Below, one piece after another: positions 43,774 to 53,471 of a stretch of 64,000 nucleotides of DNA. How positions within the stretch are numbered: position 1 is the stretch's first letter; each line of letters opens with the position of its first letter. The stretch lies in NCBI RefSeq assembly GCF_024129735.1, contig NZ_JAMXXK010000010.1, positions 1 through 64,000 on the forward strand, in the 5' to 3' direction. The position numbers were made by a program, and so were the translations under genes. The notes under the pieces were generated by a model. That model made no database searches. It saw only the letters and a list, made by a program, of their open reading frames with translations, and was not told where the DNA came from. This stretch comes from Acinetobacter lwoffii (GTDB lineage Bacteria > Pseudomonadota > Gammaproteobacteria > Pseudomonadales > Moraxellaceae).

Positions 43774-45981
43774 ATGGAAATTAAGGTCAATTATCTCGAT
43801 AATCTTCGCCAGGAAGCCAAGTTCGATGACTTCACGGTGATTGCCGATCAGCCGATCCGCTATAAAGGTGATGGTTCGGCACCCGGCCCATTCGATTATT
43901 TTCTGGCGTCATCAGCACTTTGTGCGGCTTATTTTGTCAAAGTCTATTGCGCAGCACGTGACATTCCGACTGATAATATCCGCCTTTCGCAAAACAATAT
44001 TGTTGATCCTGAAAATCGCTATAAACAGATTTTTAAAATTCAGGTGGAACTGCCGGCTGATATTTCTGAAAAAGACCGCCAAGGGATTTTACGTTCGATT
44101 GATCGTTGTACTGTCAAGAAAGTAATTCAAACCGGTCCTGAATTTGTCATTGAAGAAGTGGAAAGCATTGATGCGGATGCTCAAGCTTTATTGATGCCAA
44201 GTCTGGCTTCTGATCATACGACTTTCATTCCAGGTAAAGACCTGCCGCTGGAAGAAACCATTGCCAATATGTCTGCCATTCTGGCAGGCCTCGGCATGAA
44301 GATTGAAATTGCGTCTTGGCGTAATATCGTGCCGAATGTCTGGTCATTGCATATTCGTGATGCGCAGTCGCCAATGTGCTTTACCAACGGTAAAGGTTCG
44401 ACCAAAGAAAGTGCGCTGGCATCTGCTTTGGGTGAATTTATTGAGCGTCTGAACTGTAACTTCTTCTATAACGACCAGTTCTGGGGTGAGGATATTGCCA
44501 ATGCCGAATTTGTGCATTATCCAGATGAAAAATGGTTCCAGCCAGGTCCGAATGGCGAACTACCTGCAGAAGTTTTAGATGAACATACCCGTGAAATTTA
44601 TGATCCTGAAGATGAATTATTGGGTATCCATCTTTATGATACCAACTCTGGTAATAAAGCACGTGGCATCTGCTCACTGCCATTTGTACGTCAATCTGAT
44701 GGTGAAACCGTTTATTTCCCATCAAATCTAATCGAAAACCTTTACTTAAGTAACGGGATGAGTGCCGGCAATACCTTGGCTGAAGCGCAAGTACAATGTC
44801 TTTCTGAAATTTTCGAACGTGGGGTAAAACGCGAAATTCTGGAAGGTGAACTGGCACTACCGGATGTGCCTGAACATGTTCTGGCAAAATATCCAAAAAT
44901 TGTTGAAGGCATTAAAGGCCTAGAAGAACAGGGCTTCCCGGTTCTGGTCAAAGATGCATCTTTAGGCGGTCAGTTCCCGGTCATGTGTGTCACCTTGATG
45001 AACCCACGTACCGGCGGTGTATTTGCCTCATTTGGTGCCCATCCAAACTTTGAAGTGGCTTTGGAACGCAGTCTGACTGAGTTATTGCAAGGCCGTAGTT
45101 TTGAAGGTCTGAATGATCTGCCAAAACCAACCTTTAGCAGTAATGCCGTGACTGAACCAAATAACTTCGTCGAGCATTTCATCGACTCGAGCGGTGTAGT
45201 GTCTTGGCGTTTCTTCAGCGCGAAATCAGATTATGATTTTGTCGAGTGGGATTTCACTAATAACGGTCAAAATTCGAATGCGGACGAAGCTCAGGAATTA
45301 TTCACGATTCTGGAAGACATGGGCCATGAAGTTTATATGGCGGTGTATCAGCATCTAGGTGCAACAGCTTGCCGTATTCTGGTACCGGGCTATTCGGAAA
45401 TTTATCTGGTAGAAGATCTGGTTTGGGACAATACCAACAAGGCTTTGTTATATCGTGAAGATATCCTGAATCTGCACCGTCTGGATGATGAACAATTGGA
45501 AGCATTGGTTGAGCGTCTGGAAGAAGCAGATGAGGATGACTATACCGAAATCAAAACCTTGATCGGTATCGAGTTCGATGAAAATACTGAATGGGGTCAA
45601 CTGACGATTCTGGAACTGAAACTTCTAATTTATGTGGCTTTGCAGCAATTTGAAGAAGCCAAAGATCTGGTTGAGCAGTTCCTGCAGTTCAATACCAATA
45701 CCGTTGAACGTAGCTTGTTCTACCAGTGCATGAATGTCGTTCTGGAAGTCATTCTGGATGATGAAATGGAACTGGAAGATTATGAACACAACTTCCGTCG
45801 TATGTTTGGTGATGCCCGTATGGATGCCGTTCTCGGTTCAATCGAAGGCACAGTTCGTTTCTATGGTTTGACCGAAACCAACATGCAGCTTGAAGGGCTG
45901 GACCGTCATCTACGTTTAATTGACAGCTATAAAAAACTGCATGCAGCACGCGCCAAGTTTGTAGCAAATCAAAAATCTTAA
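43774..45981 (+). CDS. ycaO: OsmC domain-YcaO cyclodehydratase domain fusion protein
   Basis: A 735-residue protein. Residues 1-135 form an OsmC-like domain (SALCAAYFVKVYC and IDRCTVKKVIQTGPEF contain its conserved cysteines). Residues about 160-570 form a YcaO domain, with ATP-binding acidic and Gln/Glu motifs such as SALGEFIERLNCNFF and AQVQCLSEIFERGVKRE. A helical C-terminus (about 580-735) resembles tetratricopeptide helices, as in E. coli-type YcaO. YcaO enzymes activate amide bonds with ATP; E. coli YcaO is linked to ribosomal protein S12 methylthiolation. No precursor peptide or partner gene is nearby. Confidence 0.9.
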   Translation: MEIKVNYLDNLRQEAKFDDFTVIADQPIRYKGDGSAPGPFDYFLASSALCAAYFVKVYCAARDIPTDNIRLSQNNIVDPENRYKQIFKIQVELPADISEKDRQGILRSIDRCTVKKVIQTGPEFVIEEVESIDADAQALLMPSLASDHTTFIPGKDLPLEETIANMSAILAGLGMKIEIASWRNIVPNVWSLHIRDAQSPMCFTNGKGSTKESALASALGEFIERLNCNFFYNDQFWGEDIANAEFVHYPDEKWFQPGPNGELPAEVLDEHTREIYDPEDELLGIHLYDTNSGNKARGICSLPFVRQSDGETVYFPSNLIENLYLSNGMSAGNTLAEAQVQCLSEIFERGVKREILEGELALPDVPEHVLAKYPKIVEGIKGLEEQGFPVLVKDASLGGQFPVMCVTLMNPRTGGVFASFGAHPNFEVALERSLTELLQGRSFEGLNDLPKPTFSSNAVTEPNNFVEHFIDSSGVVSWRFFSAKSDYDFVEWDFTNNGQNSNADEAQELFTILEDMGHEVYMAVYQHLGATACRILVPGYSEIYLVEDLVWDNTNKALLYREDILNLHRLDDEQLEALVERLEEADEDDYTEIKTLIGIEFDENTEWGQLTILELKLLIYVALQQFEEAKDLVEQFLQFNTNTVERSLFYQCMNVVLEVILDDEMELEDYEHNFRRMFGDARMDAVLGSIEGTVRFYGLTETNMQLEGLDRHLRLIDSYKKLHAARAKFVANQKS

Positions 45982-46023
45982 TGAATGACTAAAATTTTTC
46001 GTCATTGGTTTTAAATTTTAAAG

Positions 46024-46056
46024 ATGGCTTAGCTCATTTTGGTTAAGCCATTTTTA
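46024..46056 (+). terminator. Terminator after ycaO
   Basis: ATGGCTTA (46024-46031) pairs with TAAGCCAT (46044-46051), then a T-run. A second perfect stem, CCAGCTCC/GGAGCTGG at 46110-46129, lacks a T-run. Confidence 0.7.
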
Positions 46057-46231
46057 TATCCAGTACGCTATAAAATCTTTTCTATTATTTCTATTCTAAC
46101 TTATTAATTCCAGCTCCCGAGGGAGCTGGGATTACCTAAAAAATTAAAGTGAAGTGTTAATACTAACTGCTTCAAGAGTGGGTATATGAATGTGAGAAAT
46201 AGATGTATTTTTCTCATTCACAGGAATTACC

Positions 46232-47944
46232 TTACATATTCGGGTAATTCGGACCACCACCACCTTCCGGTGTCACCCAGGTGATGTTCTGGGACGGATC
46301 CTTGATGTCACAGGTCTTGCAGTGCACACAGTTGGCTGCATTGATCTGGAAACGCTTGGAACCGTCATTATTTTCCATAATTTCATAGACTCCCGCCGGG
46401 CAGTAACGCTGTGCAGGCTCGTCCCATGTCGGCAGGTTGACTTCCACCGGAATAGAGGCATCGGTGAGTTTTAAATGCGCTGGCTGGTTTTCTTCATGCA
46501 CGGTATTCGATACAAACACTGAAGACAGACGGTCAAAGGTCAGCTTGCCATCCGGTTTTGGATAGTTTGGCTTGAAGTTCACTTCATCGACGGTTTTTAA
46601 TGCCTTGAAGTCAGGCAGCAGGTCATGCAGGGTGAACGGAACTTTAAACACGTTCTGGTCGATAAAGTTAAAGGCACCACCGATCCATTGACCGAACTTG
46701 TGCATGGCAGGACCGAAGTTACGCGAGTTATAGAGTTCTTCTTTTAGCCAGCTGTTGTTAAACTTGTCAGTATATGCGGTGAGTTCTTTCACAAAGAAAT
46801 CTTCACCCTCTACAACACGTGCCACCGCCAGATCACCGCCTTTTTCTACACCGGCAGCAATCGCTTCAAACACCGCTTCACCGCAGAGCATGCCGGATTT
46901 CATCGCCGTATGAGAACCTTTGATCTTGGCAAAGTTCAGGAAGCCCGCATCATCCCCAATTAACGAGCCACCCGGGAAGGTGAATTTTGGTAGTGAGTTA
47001 AAACCACCTTTGGTCACGGCACGCGCACCATAAGAAATACGCTTACCACCTTCCAGATACTGCTTGATCAATGGATGGGTTTTCCAGCGCTGCATTTCCA
47101 TGAAGGGATACATATGCGGGTTGGTGTAAGACAGATCTACGATCATGCCCAGAGTCACCTGGTTATTCTCAGCATGGTATAACCACCAGCCACCTGAAGA
47201 ACCAGTTTCATTTAGTGGCCAGCCGGCACCGTGCATCACCAGACCCGGTTTGTGCTTGGCAGGATCGATTTCCCAAAGCTCTTTAATGCCGATACCGTAA
47301 TGTTGTGGATCCGCATCCTTGTCCAGGTTGAATTTCTGGATCAGGCGCTTACCAAGATGACCACGGCAGCCTTCAGCGAAAATTGTGTATTTGGCATGCA
47401 GTTCATAACCCGGGGTAAAGTTATGCGTTGGTTCGCCATCTTTACCAATACCCATATCACCGGTTTGGATGCCTTTGACTGTACCATCGGCATGATACAG
47501 AATTTCAGACGCGGCAAAGCCTGGGAAGATCGACACTTCCAGTTCTTCGGCTTTCTGGCCTAACCAGCGCACCACGTTGCCAAGCGAGATGACATAGTTG
47601 CCATCATTATGCATGGTTTTAGGCACCATCCAGTGCGGTGCTTCCTGTGATTTTTCATCTGACAGCAGGAAGAAGGTTTTATCTTCAGTCACCGGGACAT
47701 TCAGCGGGGCACCCTGTTCTTTCCAGTCCGGGAACAGCTCGTTCATGGCACGCGGTTCAAGCACAGCACCAGACAGAATATGTGCACCGACTTCGGAGCC
47801 TTTTTCTACGACACAAACGGACAAATCGTTTAAGTTGTTTTCAATTGCAAGTTGACGGATTTTGATCGCAGCAGAAAGACCCGCAGGGCCTGCGCCTACG
47901 ATGACGACGTCAAACTCCATCGATTCTCTTGTTATATCTTCCAT
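46232..47944 (-). CDS. etfD: Electron transfer flavoprotein-ubiquinone oxidoreductase
   Basis: A 570-residue membrane-associated flavoprotein. The FAD motif DVVIVGAGPAGLSAAI lies at about 14-29 and the C-terminal ferredoxin-like [4Fe-4S] domain has CVHCKTCDIKDP. It passes electrons from acyl-CoA dehydrogenases via ETF to ubiquinone. An IclR-type motif lies 14 bases before its start, tying it to the dehydrogenases further right. Confidence 0.96.
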   Translation of the reverse strand: MEDITRESMEFDVVIVGAGPAGLSAAIKIRQLAIENNLNDLSVCVVEKGSEVGAHILSGAVLEPRAMNELFPDWKEQGAPLNVPVTEDKTFFLLSDEKSQEAPHWMVPKTMHNDGNYVISLGNVVRWLGQKAEELEVSIFPGFAASEILYHADGTVKGIQTGDMGIGKDGEPTHNFTPGYELHAKYTIFAEGCRGHLGKRLIQKFNLDKDADPQHYGIGIKELWEIDPAKHKPGLVMHGAGWPLNETGSSGGWWLYHAENNQVTLGMIVDLSYTNPHMYPFMEMQRWKTHPLIKQYLEGGKRISYGARAVTKGGFNSLPKFTFPGGSLIGDDAGFLNFAKIKGSHTAMKSGMLCGEAVFEAIAAGVEKGGDLAVARVVEGEDFFVKELTAYTDKFNNSWLKEELYNSRNFGPAMHKFGQWIGGAFNFIDQNVFKVPFTLHDLLPDFKALKTVDEVNFKPNYPKPDGKLTFDRLSSVFVSNTVHEENQPAHLKLTDASIPVEVNLPTWDEPAQRYCPAGVYEIMENNDGSKRFQINAANCVHCKTCDIKDPSQNITWVTPEGGGGPNYPNM

Positions 47945-47957
47945 AATATAAAATTCA

Positions 47958-47973
47958 ATTTCGCTATACGATA
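47958..47973. promoter_or_regulatory. Putative IclR operator before etfD
   Basis: ATTTCGCTATACGATA matches the 16-bp motif repeated at 49053, 49318, 49444, 61933 and 62080. Confidence 0.55.
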
Positions 47974-48130
47974 TTTATAGCATTATCTAAATCGGTTATG
48001 AAGCTTATTTTTGATCTTTTTATTTGAAATAGGACTTTATCTTTTTTAAATCTTATCTATTTCGCAGCATTAAAAAGGTTTGCTGAGAATTCTGGATAAA
48101 GGAAGAAGATGTGTAGATTGGGTATTCAAT

Positions 48131-48155
48131 AAAAAGAGCGACTTAATGTCGCTCT
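48131..48155 (-). terminator. Terminator of the IclR-family gene
   Basis: AGAGCGAC pairs with GTCGCTCT; on the minus strand the stem is followed by TTTTTATTG. Confidence 0.75.
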
Positions 48156-48169
48156 GATAATTAATTTTT

Positions 48170-49006
48170 TTATATGTTATTGAGATTCATTGCAATATTA
48201 TTCACCATGTGAATCAGACGCGGTCCAATTTCATTTTCCAGTTTTTCCTGATTTAACAGATAACTTGGGGCACCACAGTTAAACGTTAATATCCCATGTT
48301 TGGGGTGAACCAACGGAACTGCCACGGAATTCACATCTTTTGCCCAGTCACCTAAAGACAGACAATAGCCATAATCCTGATAATCACGGATTGCACGTTC
48401 CAGATTACGCTTGATGGTTGGCCACTGATCTTCGTTTCTTTTCTTGATGGCATCAAATAAATATTCGCGTTCCTTCACATCCATCGCTGCCAGACAGGCC
48501 CGTCCCATGGCACTGCTATGAATCGGTAAAGTCGAACCGACAGGGCGGCGCATGGTTAGCGTCGATTCTGTATGTACCACTTCCAGATAAATCATGCTCA
48601 AACGGTCACGGGTAGCCATTGCCACAGGGGCTTGGGAATAGCGTGACATTTCTTCCATAAACGGATAAGCCTGAGTCCGCGCAGAAATATTACTCAAAGC
48701 TGCATAACCCAAAGCCAATACGCCAACATCCAACAGATATTTCGTGGTATTCGGTAGTTGTTTTAAATAACCTAAAGAAACCAGGGTGCTGGTAATACGG
48801 GCCACAGTTGGCTTGGGTAAGTTGGTTAATTGTGCAATTTCCTGATTGCCAAGCAATTGATTGGTCGCTGAAAAGCAACGCAAAATTTCTAATCCACGCG
48901 CAATAGATGCAATAAATTGAGGATTATTTTCTCTATGAATATGTGAAATCGGATCTAAACGGATTTCATCAAAGTTGGGAATTTCACCAGTTTTATTTTT
49001 TGTCAT
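48170..49006 (-). CDS. IclR-family transcriptional regulator
   Basis: A 278-residue regulator with an N-terminal winged helix-turn-helix (about 30-90, SIARGLEILRCFS, TNLPKPTVARITSTLVSLGYL) and a C-terminal effector domain (about 105-270, GRACLAA and VAVPLVHPKHGI). It divides two sets of acyl-CoA genes, and a repeated motif before itself, etfD, the first dehydrogenase gene and the hydratase gene is its likely binding site. It may correspond to the regulators of dicarboxylate (dca) degradation in Acinetobacter; whether it activates or represses is unknown. Confidence 0.88.
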   Translation of the reverse strand: MTKNKTGEIPNFDEIRLDPISHIHRENNPQFIASIARGLEILRCFSATNQLLGNQEIAQLTNLPKPTVARITSTLVSLGYLKQLPNTTKYLLDVGVLALGYAALSNISARTQAYPFMEEMSRYSQAPVAMATRDRLSMIYLEVVHTESTLTMRRPVGSTLPIHSSAMGRACLAAMDVKEREYLFDAIKKRNEDQWPTIKRNLERAIRDYQDYGYCLSLGDWAKDVNSVAVPLVHPKHGILTFNCGAPSYLLNQEKLENEIGPRLIHMVNNIAMNLNNI

Positions 49007-49052
49007 GGTCAGGGCAATTAAAGTTAAATTAATGAATATGATAGCAACATAA

Positions 49053-49068
49053 TTTCACGATACAAAAT
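49053..49068. promoter_or_regulatory. Putative IclR autoregulatory operator
   Basis: ATTTCACGATACAAAA, 47 bases before the regulator's start, is one half-degenerate copy of the shared motif. Confidence 0.5.
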
Positions 49069-49317
49069 AAAACACTTCTACAAAAGATAAAATATAAGAA
49101 AAAGTGCCGAAATTATTTGTAGTCGGAAAGAATTCTGTTACCCAAGTTTAAAGACAACATAAAATCATCTAGTTTTTTAGGTTTAATACGTAGCCAACAC
49201 ATTTAAAAAGTTTCGATTTCTCCGAAAGAGTCAGTGACCGATAAGTATTACAGCAAGAAAAAAGGTTTAATTATCTATTCAAAAAAACTGATAAATAAAA
49301 CAATCATTCATTAAAAT

Positions 49318-49334
49318 ATTTCGTATCGTGAAAT
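49318..49334. promoter_or_regulatory. Putative IclR operator, distal copy
   Basis: ATTTCGTATCGTGAAAT has intact ATTTC/GAAAT arms; it is mid-way in the divergent regulator/dehydrogenase spacer. Other parts of 49007-49509 show only AT-rich promoter DNA. Confidence 0.6.
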
Positions 49335-49443
49335 TAAATATTAAACACAAATCAACTGGAATACCAGAAAAATTTCATTTTTTAGTTAAAACATAAAATT
49401 TTTAATAATTTCACTTGCTCAAAATGATTTTTTATGATTATTT

Positions 49444-49459
49444 ATTTCGCAATACGAAA
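49444..49459. promoter_or_regulatory. Putative IclR operator before the acyl-CoA dehydrogenase operon
   Basis: ATTTCGCAATACGAAA, the best copy of the motif, about 50 bases before the gene. Confidence 0.62.
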
Positions 49460-49509
49460 CAAAAATAAAGGTAAAGGAATTTACCTAAATTATATCCATG
49501 GAGATTCAT

Positions 49510-50664
49510 ATGATTCGTGATCCGGAAATGCTAGACCAACTTCTGTCAACGATTCGCGATTTTGTAAAAAATGAACTGGTGCCTCTTGAGCATGAAGTAG
49601 AAGAGAACAACGCCATTCCTGAACATATTGTGGAACAGATGAAAGAATTGGGCTTGTTTGGCCTGACGATTCCAGAAGAATATGGCGGTTTAGGCATTAC
49701 CATGGAAGAAGAAATTCTGGTGGCGATGGAATTAGGTCATACATCGGCTGCCTTTCGCTCTTTAATTGGTACTAACAACGGCATTGGCTCAAGTGGCATT
49801 GTAATTGATGGTACAGAAGAGCAAAAACAGAAATATTTACCGCGTTATGCAACAGGCGAAATTATTGGTTCATTCTGTTTGACCGAACCGGATTCCGGCT
49901 CAGACGCTGCTGCTTTAAAAACCAGTGCAGTCAAAGACGGCGATTATTATATTTTAAACGGAACTAAACGCTTTATCACCAATGCACCACGTGCCACGAC
50001 ATTTACCGTGATGGCACGTACCAATCAAGAGATTAAAGGTGCGAGCGGTATTTCAGCATTTCTAGTCGAAGCAGGCACACTTGGTTTAAGCCTAGGTAAA
50101 ATTGACAAGAAAATGGGCCAACATGGTTCCTATACCTGTGATGTAATTTTTGATAACTGTAAAGTACATAAAGATCAGCTGATTGGCGGTGTAGAAGGGA
50201 TCGGCTTTAAAACAGCAATGCGCGTTCTGGATAAGGGCCGTCTGCACATTGCCGGTTATAGCGTCGGCATGGCTGAGCGCATGCTAGAAGACGCACTTAA
50301 CTATGCAGTGGAACGCAAACAGTTTGGTCAGCCCATTGCGAATTTCCAGCTAATTCAAGGTATGTTGGCAGACTCCAAAGCCGAGATTTATGCAGCCAAA
50401 TGTATGGTGCTGGATGCTGCACGTCTGCGTGATGCTGGCCAAAATGTTACGACTGAAGCCTCTTGTGCCAAAATGTTTGCAACTGAAATGTGTGGTCGAG
50501 TTGCTGATCGCTGTTTGCAGATTCATGGCGGAGCGGGTTATATCAGTGAATATTCAATTGAACGTTTCTACCGTGATGTGCGTCTGTTCCGTTTATATGA
50601 AGGAACGACACAAATCCAGCAAATTATTATTGCGCGTGAAATGATTAAACAAGCAACCGCCTGA
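49510..50664 (+). CDS. Acyl-CoA dehydrogenase
   Basis: A 384-residue FAD-dependent dehydrogenase of the short/medium-chain type. Signatures are CLTEPDSGSDAAALK (about 124-138), KRFITNA, and QIHGGAGYISEYSIERFYRDVR near the C-terminus; the catalytic Glu lies in LYEGTTQIQQ. It makes the 2,3-double bond in an acyl-CoA. With the neighbouring glutaryl-CoA dehydrogenase and CoA-transferase it probably acts on dicarboxylyl-CoA such as adipyl- or pimelyl-CoA, as DcaA does. Start 49510 chosen for GGAG six bases before it. Confidence 0.92.
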   Translation: MIRDPEMLDQLLSTIRDFVKNELVPLEHEVEENNAIPEHIVEQMKELGLFGLTIPEEYGGLGITMEEEILVAMELGHTSAAFRSLIGTNNGIGSSGIVIDGTEEQKQKYLPRYATGEIIGSFCLTEPDSGSDAAALKTSAVKDGDYYILNGTKRFITNAPRATTFTVMARTNQEIKGASGISAFLVEAGTLGLSLGKIDKKMGQHGSYTCDVIFDNCKVHKDQLIGGVEGIGFKTAMRVLDKGRLHIAGYSVGMAERMLEDALNYAVERKQFGQPIANFQLIQGMLADSKAEIYAAKCMVLDAARLRDAGQNVTTEASCAKMFATEMCGRVADRCLQIHGGAGYISEYSIERFYRDVRLFRLYEGTTQIQQIIIAREMIKQATA

Positions 50665-50695
50665 TCTCATAATTTTAAAATAAGGAAATATTAAA

Positions 50696-51895
50696 ATGAC
50701 GACAAAAATTAGATTTGATTGGCAAGACCCGTTTTTAATAGAACAGCAACTGACATCAGAAGAGCGCATGATTCGCGATGCAGCGGCAGCGTACTGTCAA
50801 GACAAACTGATGCCGCGTGTACTGGAACAGTTCCGTCATGAAAAAACCGATCCGGCTATTTTCCGTGAAATGGGAGAACTGGGTTTACTCGGTCCAACCA
50901 TTCCGGAACAGTACGGCGGTGCAGGTTTAAATTATGTCAGTTATGGTCTGATTGCGCGTGAAGTTGAACGTGTCGATTCAGGTTACCGTTCAATGGCCAG
51001 CGTACAAAGCTCTCTGGTGATGGTACCCATTAATGAATTTGGTTCTGAAGAGCAAAAGCAGAAGTATTTACCAAAATTAGCAACCGGTGAATATATTGGT
51101 TGCTTCGGCTTGACCGAGCCGGATCATGGTTCGGATCCGGGCAGCATGATTAGTCGTGCTAAAAAAGTCGAGGGTGGTTACCGTTTAACTGGCGCAAAAA
51201 TGTGGATTACCAATAGTCCGATTGCCGATGTATTTGTAGTTTGGGCCAAAGAAGTTTCTGCCGAAGGTAATATCGGTGACATTCGTGGCTTTATTTTAGA
51301 AAAAGGCTGGGAAGGGCTTTCTGCTCCAACGATTCACGGCAAGGTGGGTCTACGTGCCTCAATCACCGGTGAAATTGTAATGGATAACGTCTTTGTTCCA
51401 GAAGAAAATGCATTTCCGGAAGTTCGCGGTTTAAAAGGGCCTTTTACCTGCTTGAATAGTGCACGTTACGGGATTGCCTGGGGTGCCATGGGAGCTGCAG
51501 AGTTCTGCTGGCATACCGCACATCAATACACCATGGACCGTAAACAGTTTGGTCGACCACTCGCTGCGAATCAGCTGATCCAGAAGAAACTGGCAGATAT
51601 GCAAACTGAAATTGCACTCGGTTTGCAGGTGGCTTTACGTTTTGGCCGCATGAAGGATGAAGGCATTGCTTCAGTTGAAGGTACATCACTGATCAAGCGC
51701 AACAACTGCGGCAAGGCACTGGATATTGCCCGTTTGGCCCGTGACATGATGGGTGGAAATGGCATTAGCGATGAATTCGGTGTAGCCCGTCATCTGGTTA
51801 ATCTGGAAGTGGTAAATACCTATGAAGGTACCCATGATGTACATGCCCTGATTTTAGGTCGTGCACAAACCGGAATTGCAGCCTTTTGCAACTAA
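50696..51895 (+). CDS. gcdH: Glutaryl-CoA dehydrogenase
   Basis: A 399-residue enzyme starting [17 protein letters not shown], the typical start of glutaryl-CoA dehydrogenase. It also has [32 protein letters not shown] and the catalytic Glu in [11 protein letters not shown]. It oxidises and decarboxylates glutaryl-CoA to crotonyl-CoA, with electrons going to ETF. It follows the first dehydrogenase by 31 bases with AAGGA before the ATG. Confidence 0.93.
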   Translation: MTTKIRFDWQDPFLIEQQLTSEERMIRDAAAAYCQDKLMPRVLEQFRHEKTDPAIFREMGELGLLGPTIPEQYGGAGLNYVSYGLIAREVERVDSGYRSMASVQSSLVMVPINEFGSEEQKQKYLPKLATGEYIGCFGLTEPDHGSDPGSMISRAKKVEGGYRLTGAKMWITNSPIADVFVVWAKEVSAEGNIGDIRGFILEKGWEGLSAPTIHGKVGLRASITGEIVMDNVFVPEENAFPEVRGLKGPFTCLNSARYGIAWGAMGAAEFCWHTAHQYTMDRKQFGRPLAANQLIQKKLADMQTEIALGLQVALRFGRMKDEGIASVEGTSLIKRNNCGKALDIARLARDMMGGNGISDEFGVARHLVNLEVVNTYEGTHDVHALILGRAQTGIAAFCN

Positions 51896-51910
51896 ACCTG
51901 ACATCAACTT

Positions 51911-51938
51911 CTAGCCAGCATTGCTGGCTAGATTGTTT
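51911..51938 (+). terminator. Terminator-like hairpin after gcdH
   Basis: CTAGCCAG and CTGGCTAG form a stem followed by ATTGTTTT. Beyond it, ATTTCAC...GTGAAAT arms (about 52079-52104) precede the transporter gene. Confidence 0.65.
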
Positions 51939-52150
51939 TCGGGGTTAAGAATCGCGGCTTAATCACATCTTTCAATGTATTGCTATGTGATTTCTATAGA
52001 GCAACTTTATCAAAAACTTTGAAAATCATTTTTATACCACCTGGTTCAAGCGTGGTAATGATCAGTAAATATTCTATATTTCACCTAAATAATTAAGTGA
52101 AATATGCATTTTAAAAAGGCACAGGAGTGCCGAAAAGTAGAAAGAGCATT

Positions 52151-53431
52151 ATGGATACGATCAGTTCACAACAACACCCAGTGGAAGGTGGAAACGAACC
52201 CAAGCAAAGAGTCTGGATTCTGGCCTTTATCTTCTCATTTTTAGCATTATTGGTTGATGGTGCTGATATTGCGTTATTAGCCTACAGTCTGACCAGTCTG
52301 AAACAAGAGTTTTCATTAAGTAATATGCAGGCCGGTGCCTTAGGGAGCTGGACGCTTGCAGGCATGGCTATCGGCGGTTTTTTTGGTGGCTGGGCATGTG
52401 ACCGTTTTGGCCGGGTTCGTGTGATCGTCATTGCCATTGCATTATTTTCTTCATTAACTTTCTGGTTGGGATTCGTGGAAAGTTATGATCAGTTCAAATG
52501 GCTGCGCTTTACGTCTGCGATTGGACTAGGTGCTCTATATATTGCCTGTAATACACTCATGGCAGAGTATGTACCCACCAAATATCGCTCTACAGTATTG
52601 GCAACGCTCATGACTGGCTGGACTTTAGGCTCGGTGGTCGCAACTGTTCTGGCTGGATGGCTGTTGCCTGAATTTGGCTGGCGATACCTCTATTATATTG
52701 CCATTATTCCAATTGTACTGGCCTTCGCGATGTACTTCTTGGTGCCTGAACCGAAAGCCTGGTTAGATGCGCGTCAAGCACGCCTGGATGCAAAAGCCAG
52801 TGGCATTGTGCAGGAAAAGCCCAAGAACACTTTCAAAATGATTTTTGAAGATGCACTCAGCCGTCGCATGTTTATCCTCTGGTCCTTCAGTACCGCATTT
52901 TTACAGTTTGGCTATTATGGAGTCAGCAACTGGCTACCGGCCTATTTAGAGACTGATCTGGGAATCAAGTTTAAAGAAATGACCATGTATATGATCGGAA
53001 CTTTTCTGATCATGATGTGTACCAAAGTCATTGCCGGTTTTATCGCTGACCGGATTGGCCGCCGTGCGGTATTTGCTTTCGGTACCATGGGTACTGCGAT
53101 TTTTATCCCTGTGATTGTCTTTGGTAATACGCCAGATAACATTCTCTGGCTGATGTTATTTTTCGGTTTTCTCTATGGTATTCCATACGGTATTAATGCG
53201 ACTTACATGACAGAAAGCTTCTCCACCAAAGTACGTGGAACAGCAGTAGGTGGTGCATATAACGTGGGCCGACTGGGTGCGGTGTTTGCACCTCTTACGA
53301 TTGGCTATTTTGCTCAAGGAGGCTCAATTGGTACCGGCTTACTGATTATGGGCATTGCCTATTTTCTTTGCGGCCTGATACCCGCTTTCTTTATTAAAGA
53401 CCGCTTATTTGATCCACAAAAGGCAGATTAA
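52151..53431 (+). CDS. AAHS-type MFS transporter (aromatic acid/dicarboxylate:H+ symporter)
   Basis: A 426-residue transporter with 12 helices. The motif DGADIALLAYSLTSL in helix 1 and WACDRFGRVRVIV after helix 2 mark the aromatic acid:H+ symporter family (PcaK, BenK, MucK, DcaK). In this setting, a dicarboxylic acid is the likely substrate. It is paralogous to the protein at 60361-61659. The start at 52151 is chosen over a GTG at 52127. Confidence 0.88.
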   Translation: MDTISSQQHPVEGGNEPKQRVWILAFIFSFLALLVDGADIALLAYSLTSLKQEFSLSNMQAGALGSWTLAGMAIGGFFGGWACDRFGRVRVIVIAIALFSSLTFWLGFVESYDQFKWLRFTSAIGLGALYIACNTLMAEYVPTKYRSTVLATLMTGWTLGSVVATVLAGWLLPEFGWRYLYYIAIIPIVLAFAMYFLVPEPKAWLDARQARLDAKASGIVQEKPKNTFKMIFEDALSRRMFILWSFSTAFLQFGYYGVSNWLPAYLETDLGIKFKEMTMYMIGTFLIMMCTKVIAGFIADRIGRRAVFAFGTMGTAIFIPVIVFGNTPDNILWLMLFFGFLYGIPYGINATYMTESFSTKVRGTAVGGAYNVGRLGAVFAPLTIGYFAQGGSIGTGLLIMGIAYFLCGLIPAFFIKDRLFDPQKAD

Positions 53432-53471
53432 TCTGCACTCGTAATATAGATAGAACATGCTAGGAAGCAAT

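Noticed and set aside
44438-44896. 152-residue antisense open frame
   Set aside because: Shadow of the OsmC-YcaO gene; composition is unlike a real protein.
46110-46129. Perfect CCAGCTCC/GGAGCTGG hairpin as a terminator
   Set aside because: No T-run on either strand; function unclear.
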